Shown here: in pieces, positions 53,342 through 62,413 of the stretch
Layout: every line of letters begins with the position of its first letter
Numbering within the stretch: the stretch's first letter is position 1
NCBI GenBank assembly: GCA_015066005.1
Contig: SVPF01000003.1
Location: forward strand, 32,882 to 96,881
From: Oscillospiraceae bacterium
Lineage (GTDB): Bacteria > Bacillota > Clostridia > Oscillospirales > Acutalibacteraceae
DNA length: 64,000 bases
Direction: 5' to 3'
Program-made: the position numbers and the translations under genes
Notes under the pieces: generated by a model
Database searches by the model: none
Told to the model about the DNA's origin: nothing
Seen by the model: only the letters and a program-made list of their open reading frames with translations

Positions 53342-54055
53342 TTAAAATTCCACATAATAATTATATAGAGTTGACAAACCCTCACGATACAAATGTGAAT
53401 CTGATGACAGTGTTAAAACCTTTGGCGTAGAATAGCCGTCAATTTCGCTGAAATCAATAACCGTCATACCGGTGTGACAAATATCAAAATGAGTGGCAAA
53501 AGCAGGATAAGGCATATTTAAAATGTGGCTTAAAAAAGCAATTCCAAAGCCTTGATGCGCAAATAAAGCAACCCTTTGATTGTTAGGCTTTATAACCTTG
53601 TATTTTCCCGTACCGTCAATACGTTCATAACCAAGCTCTTTAAAAAACTTATTACTTTCAGCGGCAATGCGTTCTATTCCCTTTTTATAATCATATTCTT
53701 TAAATTTGGGATGCTCATACCATTTGTCACCCAAATCAATAATTTCTTTGTCACTAAATAAATTTACAATATTACCGTCCTGAAAAAGCCACTTGCGTTC
53801 ATTGTTTGAAAAATATGACAATTCCATTAATGCATAATGCTCGTTTGTAAAATCCAATAGCTCGGGCTCAAGTCCCAGCTTTTCACAAGTTGGTTTTGCT
53901 GTCATTATTGCACGGTTTGAAGTGGAAGAATATATTTTATCCAGTCCATATAATGAAAGACGTTTAGAAAGCGCCTCGGCTTGTTCAATACCCAATTCAG
54001 TTAAAGAATCGGGATCATATATAGGGTCCCCGTGTCTTAAATAAAAAAATAACAT
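53342..54055 (-). CDS. histidine phosphatase family protein
   Basis: A 237-residue phosphoglycerate-mutase-like phosphatase. The phosphohistidine motif FYLRHGDPIYDPDSLTELG is at the start (His about residue 8), SSTSNRAIMTAKPTCE and LMELSYFSN follow, and the second catalytic histidine lies in VALFAHQGFGIAFL. Such enzymes dephosphorylate sugars or cofactors; the substrate is not predictable. ATG 54055 follows GGAAGG. Confidence 0.85.
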   Translation of the reverse strand: MLFFYLRHGDPIYDPDSLTELGIEQAEALSKRLSLYGLDKIYSSTSNRAIMTAKPTCEKLGLEPELLDFTNEHYALMELSYFSNNERKWLFQDGNIVNLFSDKEIIDLGDKWYEHPKFKEYDYKKGIERIAAESNKFFKELGYERIDGTGKYKVIKPNNQRVALFAHQGFGIAFLSHILNMPYPAFATHFDICHTGMTVIDFSEIDGYSTPKVLTLSSDSHLYREGLSTLYNYYVEF

Positions 54056-54091
54056 AAAACCTTCCACCTTTTAAATATACAATTTTTTTAA

Positions 54092-54560
54092 AAACTGCTA
54101 TTTCTATTGTATTATAAAATCCCAAATAGTTAAATTCTTCAAAAACACCTTTAATAAGAAACAAATCATCAATAGGCGCCTTTGTAGCTTTAAAGGAATA
54201 TATTTTATTCGACAAGCAATAAACCGTAAATTCCTTTCCCCCGCTGTTTAAATAAGCATTTTTAAGCTTTTCTTGGCCTTCCTTAGTAAGCCAAATTTTT
54301 ATATCTACACCGCCAACGCTATCCCAGTAATCCATAACGCAATCAACCATATCAATATCCTTATCAGATATTACTGTTTTGCCTTTTGAATCCACAATTC
54401 TAAAGCAAGAAGGCGGTGAATATTTTACCACTCCCTTTGATTTATTTTGTGAAAACATCCAACTGAACAAATCACGGTCGGCCCAAGCAACGCCACATAC
54501 CTTCAATATTCCAACAAGACATGCAATTACAACAGCACAAGTAGCAATGTAAGTAGACAA
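54092..54560 (-). pseudogene. chimeric remnant: membrane-protein 3' end fused to esterase C-terminus
   Basis: From about 54479 downward the translation (DRDLFSWMFSQNKS, CFRIVDSKGKTVISDKDI, GGKEFTVYC, KGVFEEFNY) matches the C-terminal 130 residues of the intact esterase. Upstream, about 54480-54510 matches the 3' part of the membrane protein gene (TTGAAGGTATGTGGCGTTG versus TTGAAGGTAAGTGGCGTTG) in another frame. The catalytic Ser/Asp/His region is gone. The frame stays open for 181 codons and runs into the next gene, so a chimeric peptide might still be made. Confidence 0.65.
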
Positions 54561-54569
54561 AAATTTGAG

Positions 54570-55769
54570 TTAATTGTTCTTGATTTTATCTTCAACAATA
54601 AATCCGCCTACGACACCGACAGCAAGTGCACTAACACCAACTATAATTAACCACCACCAAGCAATACTTCCTGCTTTTCCAGCATTTTCCTGTGTATTGG
54701 TATTACTGTCGGTTATAGGTTCTTGTGGCTTTTCATCAACACTGCCATCATGACCTGGAGCACGCTTAACGATTACAGTGTATTCCTTCCTGTCACCGTT
54801 TTCAGCAGTGCAAATAACCTTAACGGTGTTATCTTGTCCTGCGGCAAGGTTGTCGCCACCAACAATTTCTACCGATGCCTTTTTATCAGCCGCAGTACCG
54901 CTTACCTTAACACTTGTGGTTTCATAAGGTACCCAAACGATATAATCGGTTTTATCTGCATTAAACACAGGTGAAAGCAAAAATCCGTCAACCTTTATTC
55001 CTGATAATTTATTATTACCACTTGCAACGTAATTCGGGTCAGCTTCACGACTAACAACAATAGTGTAAGTTTTCTTTGCGCCGTTTTCTGCAGTAACTGT
55101 GACGGTTACGTTTGTTTTCTTGCCGGGAGCAAGTGTAGGGCTATTAACATTTACCTTTGCATGATAATCGGTTGCTGTCGCTGTAATGTTGAGCTTTGAA
55201 ACACTAAACGGCACACTTGCGGTGTAATTTGTTGTATTTGCCGAAAAGCTTGGTGAAATTGTTGCGTTGCTAACAGTAAGACGGCTAAGGGTGTTTTCAC
55301 CTGATAACGGAACCGCAACAGTTTTTGAATATGAGATTGTACCTAAATTTTTATCGGCACTACCGTCGGTTGCAGTTACGCCTGTGCAAGAAATTTTAAT
55401 ACTTGTACCCGTTGCAACAGATTTAACCTTAAAGGTTGCCGTAAACAACGTCTTGTTACTATTAATAGGTTTTTCTACAGTGTCATCATAAATTGCGAAT
55501 TTGTTACCGTTAAATTCAACCTTCCAAGGAGAAGCTATTTTCTGACTGGTTACCGAAAGAGTTACCTGGCTACTATCATATGACAACATGCCTTCTACAC
55601 CATAAATGCCACTGCCATTAAGATTAAAGCTTACGGTTATTGTATCACCTGCGCGAACTGTTGCAGGACCTGTAAGGCTTGCGCTTGCAGTTGCTGCCGA
55701 AACGGTCATAGGCAACATTAAGCCAAGGCACAAAACTAAAATTGTTAAAATTGAAATTATCTTCTTCAT
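54570..55769 (-). CDS. cohesin-domain surface protein with membrane anchor
   Basis: A 399-residue protein. Signal peptide about 1-25 (ending TVSA). A cohesin-like domain fills about 27-150 (TVRAGDTITVSFNLNG, YGVEGMLSYDSSQVTL, FAIYDDT, LFTATFKVKSVATGTSIKI). Two cadherin-like beta-sandwich modules follow (about 160-245 and 256-342, each starting LSxLxV...SPxFxAxTTxY and ending YTIVV or YTVIV). A C-terminal helix (369-390) anchors it in the membrane. Cohesins bind dockerins on partner proteins; the gene just upstream encodes a dockerin. No catalytic domain or sortase motif is present. Confidence 0.85.
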   Translation of the reverse strand: MKKIISILTILVLCLGLMLPMTVSAATASASLTGPATVRAGDTITVSFNLNGSGIYGVEGMLSYDSSQVTLSVTSQKIASPWKVEFNGNKFAIYDDTVEKPINSNKTLFTATFKVKSVATGTSIKISCTGVTATDGSADKNLGTISYSKTVAVPLSGENTLSRLTVSNATISPSFSANTTNYTASVPFSVSKLNITATATDYHAKVNVNSPTLAPGKKTNVTVTVTAENGAKKTYTIVVSREADPNYVASGNNKLSGIKVDGFLLSPVFNADKTDYIVWVPYETTSVKVSGTAADKKASVEIVGGDNLAAGQDNTVKVICTAENGDRKEYTVIVKRAPGHDGSVDEKPQEPITDSNTNTQENAGKAGSIAWWWLIIVGVSALAVGVVGGFIVEDKIKNN

Positions 55770-55780
55770 TATTACTCTCC

Positions 55781-58700
55781 TTATCTGGCAACTATATCAC
55801 CCTTACCAAGAATTTTCGACTTAACCTGAATAAAGTCTGTTATGGAAATATTTCCTTCTCCACTAGTATCGGCAGCAATGGCATAAACACCGGAAAGTAA
55901 TGTTTTTTCCAAAACGTGTGCCTTAATGGCAATCATATCGGTAATATTAACATTGCCGTCTCCGTTTGTGTCGCCTGTGACGATTACGGTACATTGTGCC
56001 GTAACTGTATTGCCGTCTATGATTTTGACAACCATACCAGTGCCGATTATGTCATTTGCACCAACTTCTTCATTACCTTTATAAACCTTGCAATACTCGC
56101 CTTCGTTAATGCCGTCAAGTAACTGCGAAACGGTTGTACCATCAGTAATCTTGCTGATATTATTTCCGTTTACATTGTAAGTTAGTGATGTAATTGTTGA
56201 AGGCGTCTTTGATTTTACAGTGACTGTAAATGTTATAACTTTTCCTTGATAAGTTATAGTTATGGTTTGTATACCAATAGTAGAAGAATAACCAGTTACA
56301 GTGTAGTTAGTAATCGTTCCGCTTGTATTATTATCATAATAAGCAACAACCACTAGGCCTGATAAATCAAGTTCTTCACCCTCGGTGTATTGTAACTTAA
56401 TAGGTAAATTTGAAATAGTAATATCGGTTAAAATTCTTGCTTTATTGCAACTTTCGCAGGTCAAACTTTCACCATTATCGTAAGTATGAGATTCAGTGTT
56501 AGTTTTTGAATCACATTCCAAACATAACTGCCAATGCTTATAATCATCCGATTCCCATTCGCCATTTGTAACATTGCCACACTCGCGAACATAATTGCAT
56601 TCGTTGCACTTCTCATCACAAATGCAATCAAAAGAGTGTTCTTTAATGTTTGTTTCCTTACCACAAAAAACACAGTTTTCCCAATGTTGTAAATCGTCAA
56701 AGTTTTTATTACCTACATCACTTGTGCATTTGTGTTCCGAATGAATGTGTGGTAAATCACGCAAGGTTGGAAAACGATAATCTGCATTAGAATTTATTAT
56801 CCAAACCGAATTAAAATCAAATGTCGATAAGTTGGATGCGTTGGATAATTGTTGCGTTGTTATACGATAAGTATTGTTTGCGCTACCAACGCCAACACCG
56901 CTGTATTCATTAGTATAATAACAGTTGTTAAGTTTGGTATCATATTTATAACCTATAATACTGCCCATTTTTTCGGCTGAAATATCTCCAACATTATAAC
57001 ACTGCTTAATACTTCCTTCTGAAATGCCACCGTGGCCCGCTATACCACCGGCAATACCTTTTGGTTCTTCTATGTTAAGGGTAGTTCCACAAATTTTTCC
57101 TGTATTATAACAGTTTTCTATAATATGAGGATAATAACCAATTATACCCCCTATTGTAACTGGAACTTCATATGATTTGTTAATTAAAGTGCTTATATTA
57201 CCAGTATTATACGATTTTTTAATAGTTACTGTACAACGAAAATCAGCGCCAACAATTCCACCAATACTAATAGCTGGGTCTTCTACGCTAGTAACTGATT
57301 TCATAAAAATATCCCCTGCATTACTTGCTAACGATATACTACCACCACTAACTCTACCAGCTATGCCGCCAACATATATGCGAATTGAGTATTTAGTATT
57401 ATCTACATATATATTTATATTACCTTGATTACGAACTTTTTGGATGGTCGCACCTGAACTTCCTATTATTCCGCCAATTTTAGAATTAAAAAAATAAATT
57501 GGACCAACATATGAATTTATTACAATATCAATATCATTTACAGCGTCAAGAATTTTACCATTTCCACTGCCGATTATTCCGCCAATATTACTTTCCAATA
57601 ACTCGGTTTCACTTGTAATATCTATTTTTCCGATTGTATGTACATTTTCAACAACGGAGTTGGCGCTAGTTTTTCCTATGATTCCACCAACACAACTATC
57701 ATCTGTCGTAATGTCATTTCCAACCATTTCAGTCTCAACTTCAACATTTGAAATAATACCATTGTTATAACCGACTATCGTTCCGACATACGATTCGGTA
57801 AGATTTGAAAATTCAACATTACAATTTTCAAATTTTATATTTTTTATAATACCATTGTTTCTACCAAAAAGTCCCATATAACTATTACTAAGCGCAGTCG
57901 ATTTGATGGCAAAACCACTAATTGTATGCATTTCACCATCTAACATTCCGTTAAAGGAACTTAACATATTTTTTTCAAAGGTGTAATTTAATACTATATC
58001 ATCTATAATTTTAAAATGACAACGAGAATTTGCATACTTTGAAACGTTTAGGAAATGCTGTGCGTTTGCAATTAAATACGGTGAAAACAGGCTTCCGTTT
58101 CCGCCTGCAAAATCATCAGTGTTTTCGGGGGCAATTTCAGGCATAGATTTCATAATTTTCAAGGTTGGTGCAGGATATTCCAAGGTTTCATCTATTTGCC
58201 ATTCCTTATCAAAATCAAAACCCTCAAAAAATTCCTTTGTTTTTAATTGGTCAACTGTGGCTTTTGCACCACCATTGTTAGTGGTAGGGTAACTTAGAGA
58301 AAAGAACGAATAGCAATAATTGTTTTTCATCGTGGCATTGTTATTTATACCAACAATACCATCTAAAGATTTATTGGTAGATATAATTCCTAAATTATAA
58401 CAGTAGGAAATTGTACCACCGTCATTTGAACCCGCTATACCACCGGTATAACAACTTGTATAATTAGAAGAAGAAGTACAATTAGTATTAATTTTACCGC
58501 TGTAAAAACAATTATTAATGGTGCCATAATTCTTACTTACCAAACCACCGACGCTACTATTCTCGCTTGAACTAAATGAAATTTCAGATGAGCTGTAACT
58601 ATTAGATAAAACACCGTTATTATTAAGTATAATCGTTGCCGAATCTGTAACGATTGCTTTTTTTAATGCTATATTTTTCACGGTGCCTTTATTATAATTG

Positions 58701-59908
58701 AATAAACTTTTAGTTAATCCCATAATCGAATAACCATCGCCGTCAAAATGACCTGTAAATGGTTCTGAATTAGTACCAATACTGTTCCAATTTGAATTAT
58801 CATTGGCTGTGAAAACGATATCGTTTGCTAATTTATAGCACAAATCAGGGAATTTTTGAACGTTGGCAAGCTGACTTATGTCAGATATCAAATACGGATA
58901 AATTAAACTACCTATTCCACCTGCAAAACCTTCTTGATTTGCACCATTATCTATGGGTATATGCTTAACAACTTTTAAAACTGGAAAGGTATAATCCGAA
59001 AGATTGATAAATTCCCAGGTAGTATCAAAACGGAAGCCCTCAAAAGTGGCTTTTGTTTGCAATTCTTCGATTGAGCAACGATAACCCGCATTACTTCCTT
59101 GGGCGCATCCCTTTACTTCGCTTTCTAAAAAGTAGCAGTGTAAAATTGTGCCTCGGTTTTCCCCGGCAACACCGCCTTGTTGGTTTGCTGTAACATTTCC
59201 GGCGTTGTAACATGACGATATTGTTGCGTCCGTAAGATTATATCCTACAATTCCACCGGAAATAGTACCATAATTTTGAGCTTTGATAACATTGCCTATG
59301 TTATAACAATCAGTTATTAATCCACTATTTTTGCCTGCAATACCACCGCCGTAGGTCATAGTAGAAACAGTCATTGAATTATAGCAATTAGAAATAGTGC
59401 CTGTATTATTGCCGACAATACCACCAACATAAGTGTATCCCGAAGAAGTGTCAGTAATACTGCCGTTAACTACTGCTAAATTCATTATGGTACCGTTATT
59501 TATGCCGAACAAACCCGAACAACTACCGTTATAGTTCGATACTTTTGCAAAAAGCCCAACAATAGCAAAGCCGTTACCATCAAACGTACCGTTAAATGGA
59601 GTACTATATACTTCTCCTAACGGAGCCCATCCCTTACCTTTATTATAAAAATCTCCACCTTCAGCAAAATCTGCATCATCAAAAACAATATCTGCAACCA
59701 TTCTATAATGTGCATCAAGGTTGTTGCGCACATTATTCAGGTGTTCTTTTGTTTCAATTAAATAAGGATCTGTTTCCGTACCACTACCACCGGCAAACTC
59801 CGTGGTTACTGCATCTGCCGTTACTACGCCTAAAGGCAAAGTGGAAATAATCATAGCAATAGAAAGCAACATCGTAAATAGTTGTTTCCCTTTATTTTTA
59901 ATCTTCAT
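55781..59908 (-). CDS. giant secreted GLUG-repeat protein with C-terminal dockerin
   Basis: A 1375-residue protein, start at ATG 59908 after GGAGGAGG. Signal peptide about 1-32. Three large repeat units each begin FAGGxGSxxxPYLI (near residues 40, 325 and 610) and carry many GLUG-like motifs such as GGIVGNNTGTISNCYN. A cysteine-rich stretch (HKCTSDVGN...CVFCGKE...CICDEKCNEC) is near residue 1060. An Ig-like module (Big_3-like, LTDITISNLPIKLQYTEGEELDL) precedes a dockerin at about 1312-1375 with two calcium-binding repeats, GDTNGDGNVNITDMIAIK and ADTSGEGNISITDFIQVK. It probably docks onto the cohesin protein encoded directly downstream, and acts as an adhesin. Confidence 0.88.
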   Translation of the reverse strand: MKIKNKGKQLFTMLLSIAMIISTLPLGVVTADAVTTEFAGGSGTETDPYLIETKEHLNNVRNNLDAHYRMVADIVFDDADFAEGGDFYNKGKGWAPLGEVYSTPFNGTFDGNGFAIVGLFAKVSNYNGSCSGLFGINNGTIMNLAVVNGSITDTSSGYTYVGGIVGNNTGTISNCYNSMTVSTMTYGGGIAGKNSGLITDCYNIGNVIKAQNYGTISGGIVGYNLTDATISSCYNAGNVTANQQGGVAGENRGTILHCYFLESEVKGCAQGSNAGYRCSIEELQTKATFEGFRFDTTWEFINLSDYTFPVLKVVKHIPIDNGANQEGFAGGIGSLIYPYLISDISQLANVQKFPDLCYKLANDIVFTANDNSNWNSIGTNSEPFTGHFDGDGYSIMGLTKSLFNYNKGTVKNIALKKAIVTDSATIILNNNGVLSNSYSSSEISFSSSENSSVGGLVSKNYGTINNCFYSGKINTNCTSSSNYTSCYTGGIAGSNDGGTISYCYNLGIISTNKSLDGIVGINNNATMKNNYCYSFFSLSYPTTNNGGAKATVDQLKTKEFFEGFDFDKEWQIDETLEYPAPTLKIMKSMPEIAPENTDDFAGGNGSLFSPYLIANAQHFLNVSKYANSRCHFKIIDDIVLNYTFEKNMLSSFNGMLDGEMHTISGFAIKSTALSNSYMGLFGRNNGIIKNIKFENCNVEFSNLTESYVGTIVGYNNGIISNVEVETEMVGNDITTDDSCVGGIIGKTSANSVVENVHTIGKIDITSETELLESNIGGIIGSGNGKILDAVNDIDIVINSYVGPIYFFNSKIGGIIGSSGATIQKVRNQGNINIYVDNTKYSIRIYVGGIAGRVSGGSISLASNAGDIFMKSVTSVEDPAISIGGIVGADFRCTVTIKKSYNTGNISTLINKSYEVPVTIGGIIGYYPHIIENCYNTGKICGTTLNIEEPKGIAGGIAGHGGISEGSIKQCYNVGDISAEKMGSIIGYKYDTKLNNCYYTNEYSGVGVGSANNTYRITTQQLSNASNLSTFDFNSVWIINSNADYRFPTLRDLPHIHSEHKCTSDVGNKNFDDLQHWENCVFCGKETNIKEHSFDCICDEKCNECNYVRECGNVTNGEWESDDYKHWQLCLECDSKTNTESHTYDNGESLTCESCNKARILTDITISNLPIKLQYTEGEELDLSGLVVVAYYDNNTSGTITNYTVTGYSSTIGIQTITITYQGKVITFTVTVKSKTPSTITSLTYNVNGNNISKITDGTTVSQLLDGINEGEYCKVYKGNEEVGANDIIGTGMVVKIIDGNTVTAQCTVIVTGDTNGDGNVNITDMIAIKAHVLEKTLLSGVYAIAADTSGEGNISITDFIQVKSKILGKGDIVAR

Positions 59909-59925
59909 AATAATGAGCCTCCTCC

Positions 59926-59996
59926 AAGGATTTTGGATATTGAAAAAGTAAGCCAACCGAAGCTGCCACAACAAAATCTTTAATATATTTTTTCAT
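59926..59996 (-). pseudogene. 5' remnant of a second membrane-protein gene copy
   Basis: The first 45 or so bases (GGTGATATTATGAAAAAATA ... ATTAAAGATTTTGTTG) match the ribosome site and start of the membrane protein gene at 53316 (AGATATTGTGAAAAAGCATA ...) at roughly 80%. The frame gives MKKYIKDFVVAASVGLLFQY and stops at 59898, overlapping the dockerin gene start. The 3' part of such a copy reappears at about 54480-54556 on the far side of the dockerin/cohesin genes. Confidence 0.6.
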
Positions 59997-60000
59997 AATA

Positions 60001-60089
60001 TCACCCAAATTTTCGCTATTTTAAAGCTGCTATTTCAAGCGTATTATAAAATCCCAAATAGTTAAATTCTTCAAAAACACCTTTTAAAA
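60001..60089 (-). repeat. short duplicate of an esterase 3' end
   Basis: Bases 60026-60082 closely match 54096-54150 (TTCTTCAAAAACACCTTT and AAATCCCAAATAGTTAAA are shared). In one frame it reads KGVFEEFNYLGFYNTLEIAA, equivalent to the end of the 54.1-kb remnant. It lies directly after the stop of the intact esterase and looks like leftover from a tandem duplication. Confidence 0.6.
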
Positions 60090-61406
60090 CTAATCTGTTG
60101 CCTTTTGAATTATATCCACAACATTACGGTAATTTTCGTAATTAAACACTCCGCTTATTGAAAAAGTATCATCTTTAATCTGCTTGGTCGCCGTAAAAGA
60201 ATAGACCTTTTGTGTAGCGCAGTAAACCGTAAACGCCTTACCACCACTTAAAGCATACGCCTTATTAAGCTTGTTTTTACCATCTTCGGTAAGGTGAACA
60301 TCAATATCAACTGCGCCATCATTATCCCAATCAATTGTGTAATCCGTATAAAATAAATCATCATCCGAAATTACGGTTTTTCCATTTGAATCAACAATTC
60401 TAAAATAGTGAATATAATCATATTTACCACTCGGGTTACTTGCTTTATTCTGAGCAAACATCCAACTGAATAAATCACGGTCACGGTATGCGGGATTCCA
60501 AGCATCGTGTCCCACACCATTAAGCGGATAAAGCGAAACCTTTTCACCACCTGCAGCTTTGATTGCATTAAACATATTTTGTGAGTTATTAAAAGAAACC
60601 GTTGGGTCATTGGTGCCGTGGTAAATACGAATAGGTATATCAACAAAAGCTGCTCCGTTACCGCTATTACCACCACCGCAAAGCGGAACACCTGCGGCAA
60701 AAATATCACCATAGCTTTCAAGTATATCCCAAGTAGCATAACCACCCATTGAAAGACCTGTTACATAAATGCGGTTTTTGTCACAAGAATAGGTTTTCTG
60801 TATTTTTTCCAGCAAATGCAACGCGCTGCCTAAGGTTCCGCCTTGGTCACCTGTATATTGACGGTCCAAATTCCACCAAACAGAAGTTTGAGGACAAATT
60901 AAAATGCATTGCGATATAAAATCACCGTTATATGTAAACATATTTCTAATATTATTTAGTTGTTTTTGGTTATCGCTTCCAAGCTCGCCCGCGCCGTGTA
61001 AAAACAAAATTACGGGATATTTTTTGGAAGCCGAATAATCCTTAGGAATATACAATGCATACGGAAGTGAATTGCCATTTTTTGAATCATAGAATACTTC
61101 TTTTATCGGGTCGTTAACATCAAAATCGAAATTTACATTATATACCTTTGTCACCTTTTCGGGACGGGTTGGTGTTGTTGATATACCGGATTGTGTGTTA
61201 GCAGGCTTGCTATTATTTGGTTTTGAATTTTGAGCGTTATTAGGTTTTGATGTTGCGTTATCATTAGGTTTGGAAGTTACAGCCTCATCGCTTGAAGAGT
61301 TATCCGGCTTTGATAATGCACCACTATTTTTGTCCGGATTATTTTTACACCCAGCAATTCCGAACAACATTGTTAATATTAAAATAGAAATAATTGTTTT
61401 TTTCAT
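60090..61406 (-). CDS. lipoprotein alpha/beta-hydrolase esterase
   Basis: A 438-residue lipoprotein (lipobox GIAGC, Cys20). A flexible Asn/Ser/Lys/Pro-rich linker (21-80, repeats of SKPNN) leads to an alpha/beta hydrolase of the PHB depolymerase/feruloyl-esterase-like group. LFLHGAGELGSD forms the oxyanion region; the nucleophile is Ser219 in GLSMGG, with Asp267 (GTNDPT) and His300 (GVGHDAW) as the likely triad. About 120 C-terminal residues form a separate module. The start overlaps the anti-sigma gene by 4 bases, so it is expressed with the sigma factor. A role in polysaccharide ester removal at the cell surface is plausible. Confidence 0.85.
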   Translation of the reverse strand: MKKTIISILILTMLFGIAGCKNNPDKNSGALSKPDNSSSDEAVTSKPNDNATSKPNNAQNSKPNNSKPANTQSGISTTPTRPEKVTKVYNVNFDFDVNDPIKEVFYDSKNGNSLPYALYIPKDYSASKKYPVILFLHGAGELGSDNQKQLNNIRNMFTYNGDFISQCILICPQTSVWWNLDRQYTGDQGGTLGSALHLLEKIQKTYSCDKNRIYVTGLSMGGYATWDILESYGDIFAAGVPLCGGGNSGNGAAFVDIPIRIYHGTNDPTVSFNNSQNMFNAIKAAGGEKVSLYPLNGVGHDAWNPAYRDRDLFSWMFAQNKASNPSGKYDYIHYFRIVDSNGKTVISDDDLFYTDYTIDWDNDGAVDIDVHLTEDGKNKLNKAYALSGGKAFTVYCATQKVYSFTATKQIKDDTFSISGVFNYENYRNVVDIIQKATD

Positions 61407-62413
61407 AAAACATCCTCCTCATTTTTAAAATACATTTCCAATTGATTTATTGTAAAATGTTGTTTTGTAAAAAAGACAATACAAAATTCCTTATTTAAGG
61501 TTACGTCATCAACACTGTATATCGTCGTATCACCTTCATACAGTCTACATTCAAAGCCCACAACCTTATTGCCGTCAAAATTAACCTTAAATATAAAATT
61601 ATCTTGATTAAAGTTTTTAATAATATTAAAACCATCAATATACTTGTATGTTGAAAATTCAGAATATGACCTGCTAAAATCAGGATAATATACACCCCCA
61701 CCGCTTGATAGACAACTGTAATATTTATCCCCTTTTTTAAACGTTATCATAGCTCCCAGTGGGTCAATATCACTATTATTAACAACAACCTCAACAAGTC
61801 CCGTACCGCCAAGCTTTTGCGCCAAAAAGCCTCGTTCATCATTAAGATTAATTGTAAAATAGGTAACCATTGTAACTGTAAATACTTTATTAGGGTCAAT
61901 TGGATATTCAGCATAATTCCAACTTAAATTCATAATCGGGGATTTTAAAACGCTGCGGTAATTACTGCTTAACGGCAGCAAGGAATTTTCGCTTAAAATT
62001 TGCTTTGCCGAATAAAAATTCAGTTTATCTATGCTATCAATAAAACAGTCATTATCGACAGGCGGAGCAATATCAGAGGTATCGTCCACATAAGGCGGCG
62101 TAACTGTTGAACTGTCTTGGTTGTTACCGTCAGTTGAATTGTCTTGGTTGTTACCGTCAGTTGAATTGTTTTGGCTATTATTTCCTGTTGGATTATTATT
62201 AGAAGTATTATTGTTTTGTGGTTTTTCGGTTACATTGCAGTTATTATTAAAAATCCCGCTTTTCCACAATCCAAAGCCTGTGGTAAAAATTATCGCACAA
62301 CAAGTTAATGATGCCACAACTCTTAAAATAGTCTTCTTTATTTTTTTACGTTTTACAATATAATTTTTTTGTCGATTTAAAACACTATTGGCTATTTCTT
62401 CATAATTCTTCAT
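61403..62413 (-). CDS. membrane protein, probable anti-sigma factor partner
   Basis: A protein of about 336 residues. A short cytoplasmic N-terminus (MKNYEEIANSVLNRQKNYI) precedes one membrane helix (about 28-50), a low-complexity Asn/Gln/Asp/Ser/Thr/Gly linker (about 58-95) and an extracellular domain of about 230 residues with no recognised fold. Position directly after an ECF sigma gene, with 14 bases of overlap, suggests an anti-sigma factor of the RsiV/RsgI-like layout. ATG 62413 follows AAGGAGG. The linker is encoded by tandem DNA repeats. Confidence 0.65.
   Translation of the reverse strand: MKNYEEIANSVLNRQKNYIVKRKKIKKTILRVVASLTCCAIIFTTGFGLWKSGIFNNNCNVTEKPQNNNTSNNNPTGNNSQNNSTDGNNQDNSTDGNNQDSSTVTPPYVDDTSDIAPPVDNDCFIDSIDKLNFYSAKQILSENSLLPLSSNYRSVLKSPIMNLSWNYAEYPIDPNKVFTVTMVTYFTINLNDERGFLAQKLGGTGLVEVVVNNSDIDPLGAMITFKKGDKYYSCLSSGGGVYYPDFSRSYSEFSTYKYIDGFNIIKNFNQDNFIFKVNFDGNKVVGFECRLYEGDTTIYSVDDVTLNKEFCIVFFTKQHFTINQLEMYFKNEEDVL
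62107..62177. repeat. tandem 27-bp repeat in the anti-sigma linker
   Basis: Two nearly identical 27-base units (TTGAACTGTCTTGGTTGTTA... at 62107-62133 and 62134-62160) and a partial third encode NNQDNSTDG-type repeats. The number of copies may vary by slippage. Confidence 0.8.

Noticed and set aside
54015..54560. Genuine 181-residue gene
   Set aside because: It is a patchwork of the 3' ends of two neighbouring gene families, lacks the catalytic region and runs past the normal end into the next gene.
59898..59996. Short leader peptide gene before the dockerin gene
   Set aside because: It matches the start of the 53316 membrane protein gene and is better explained as a truncated copy, although translation is not excluded.
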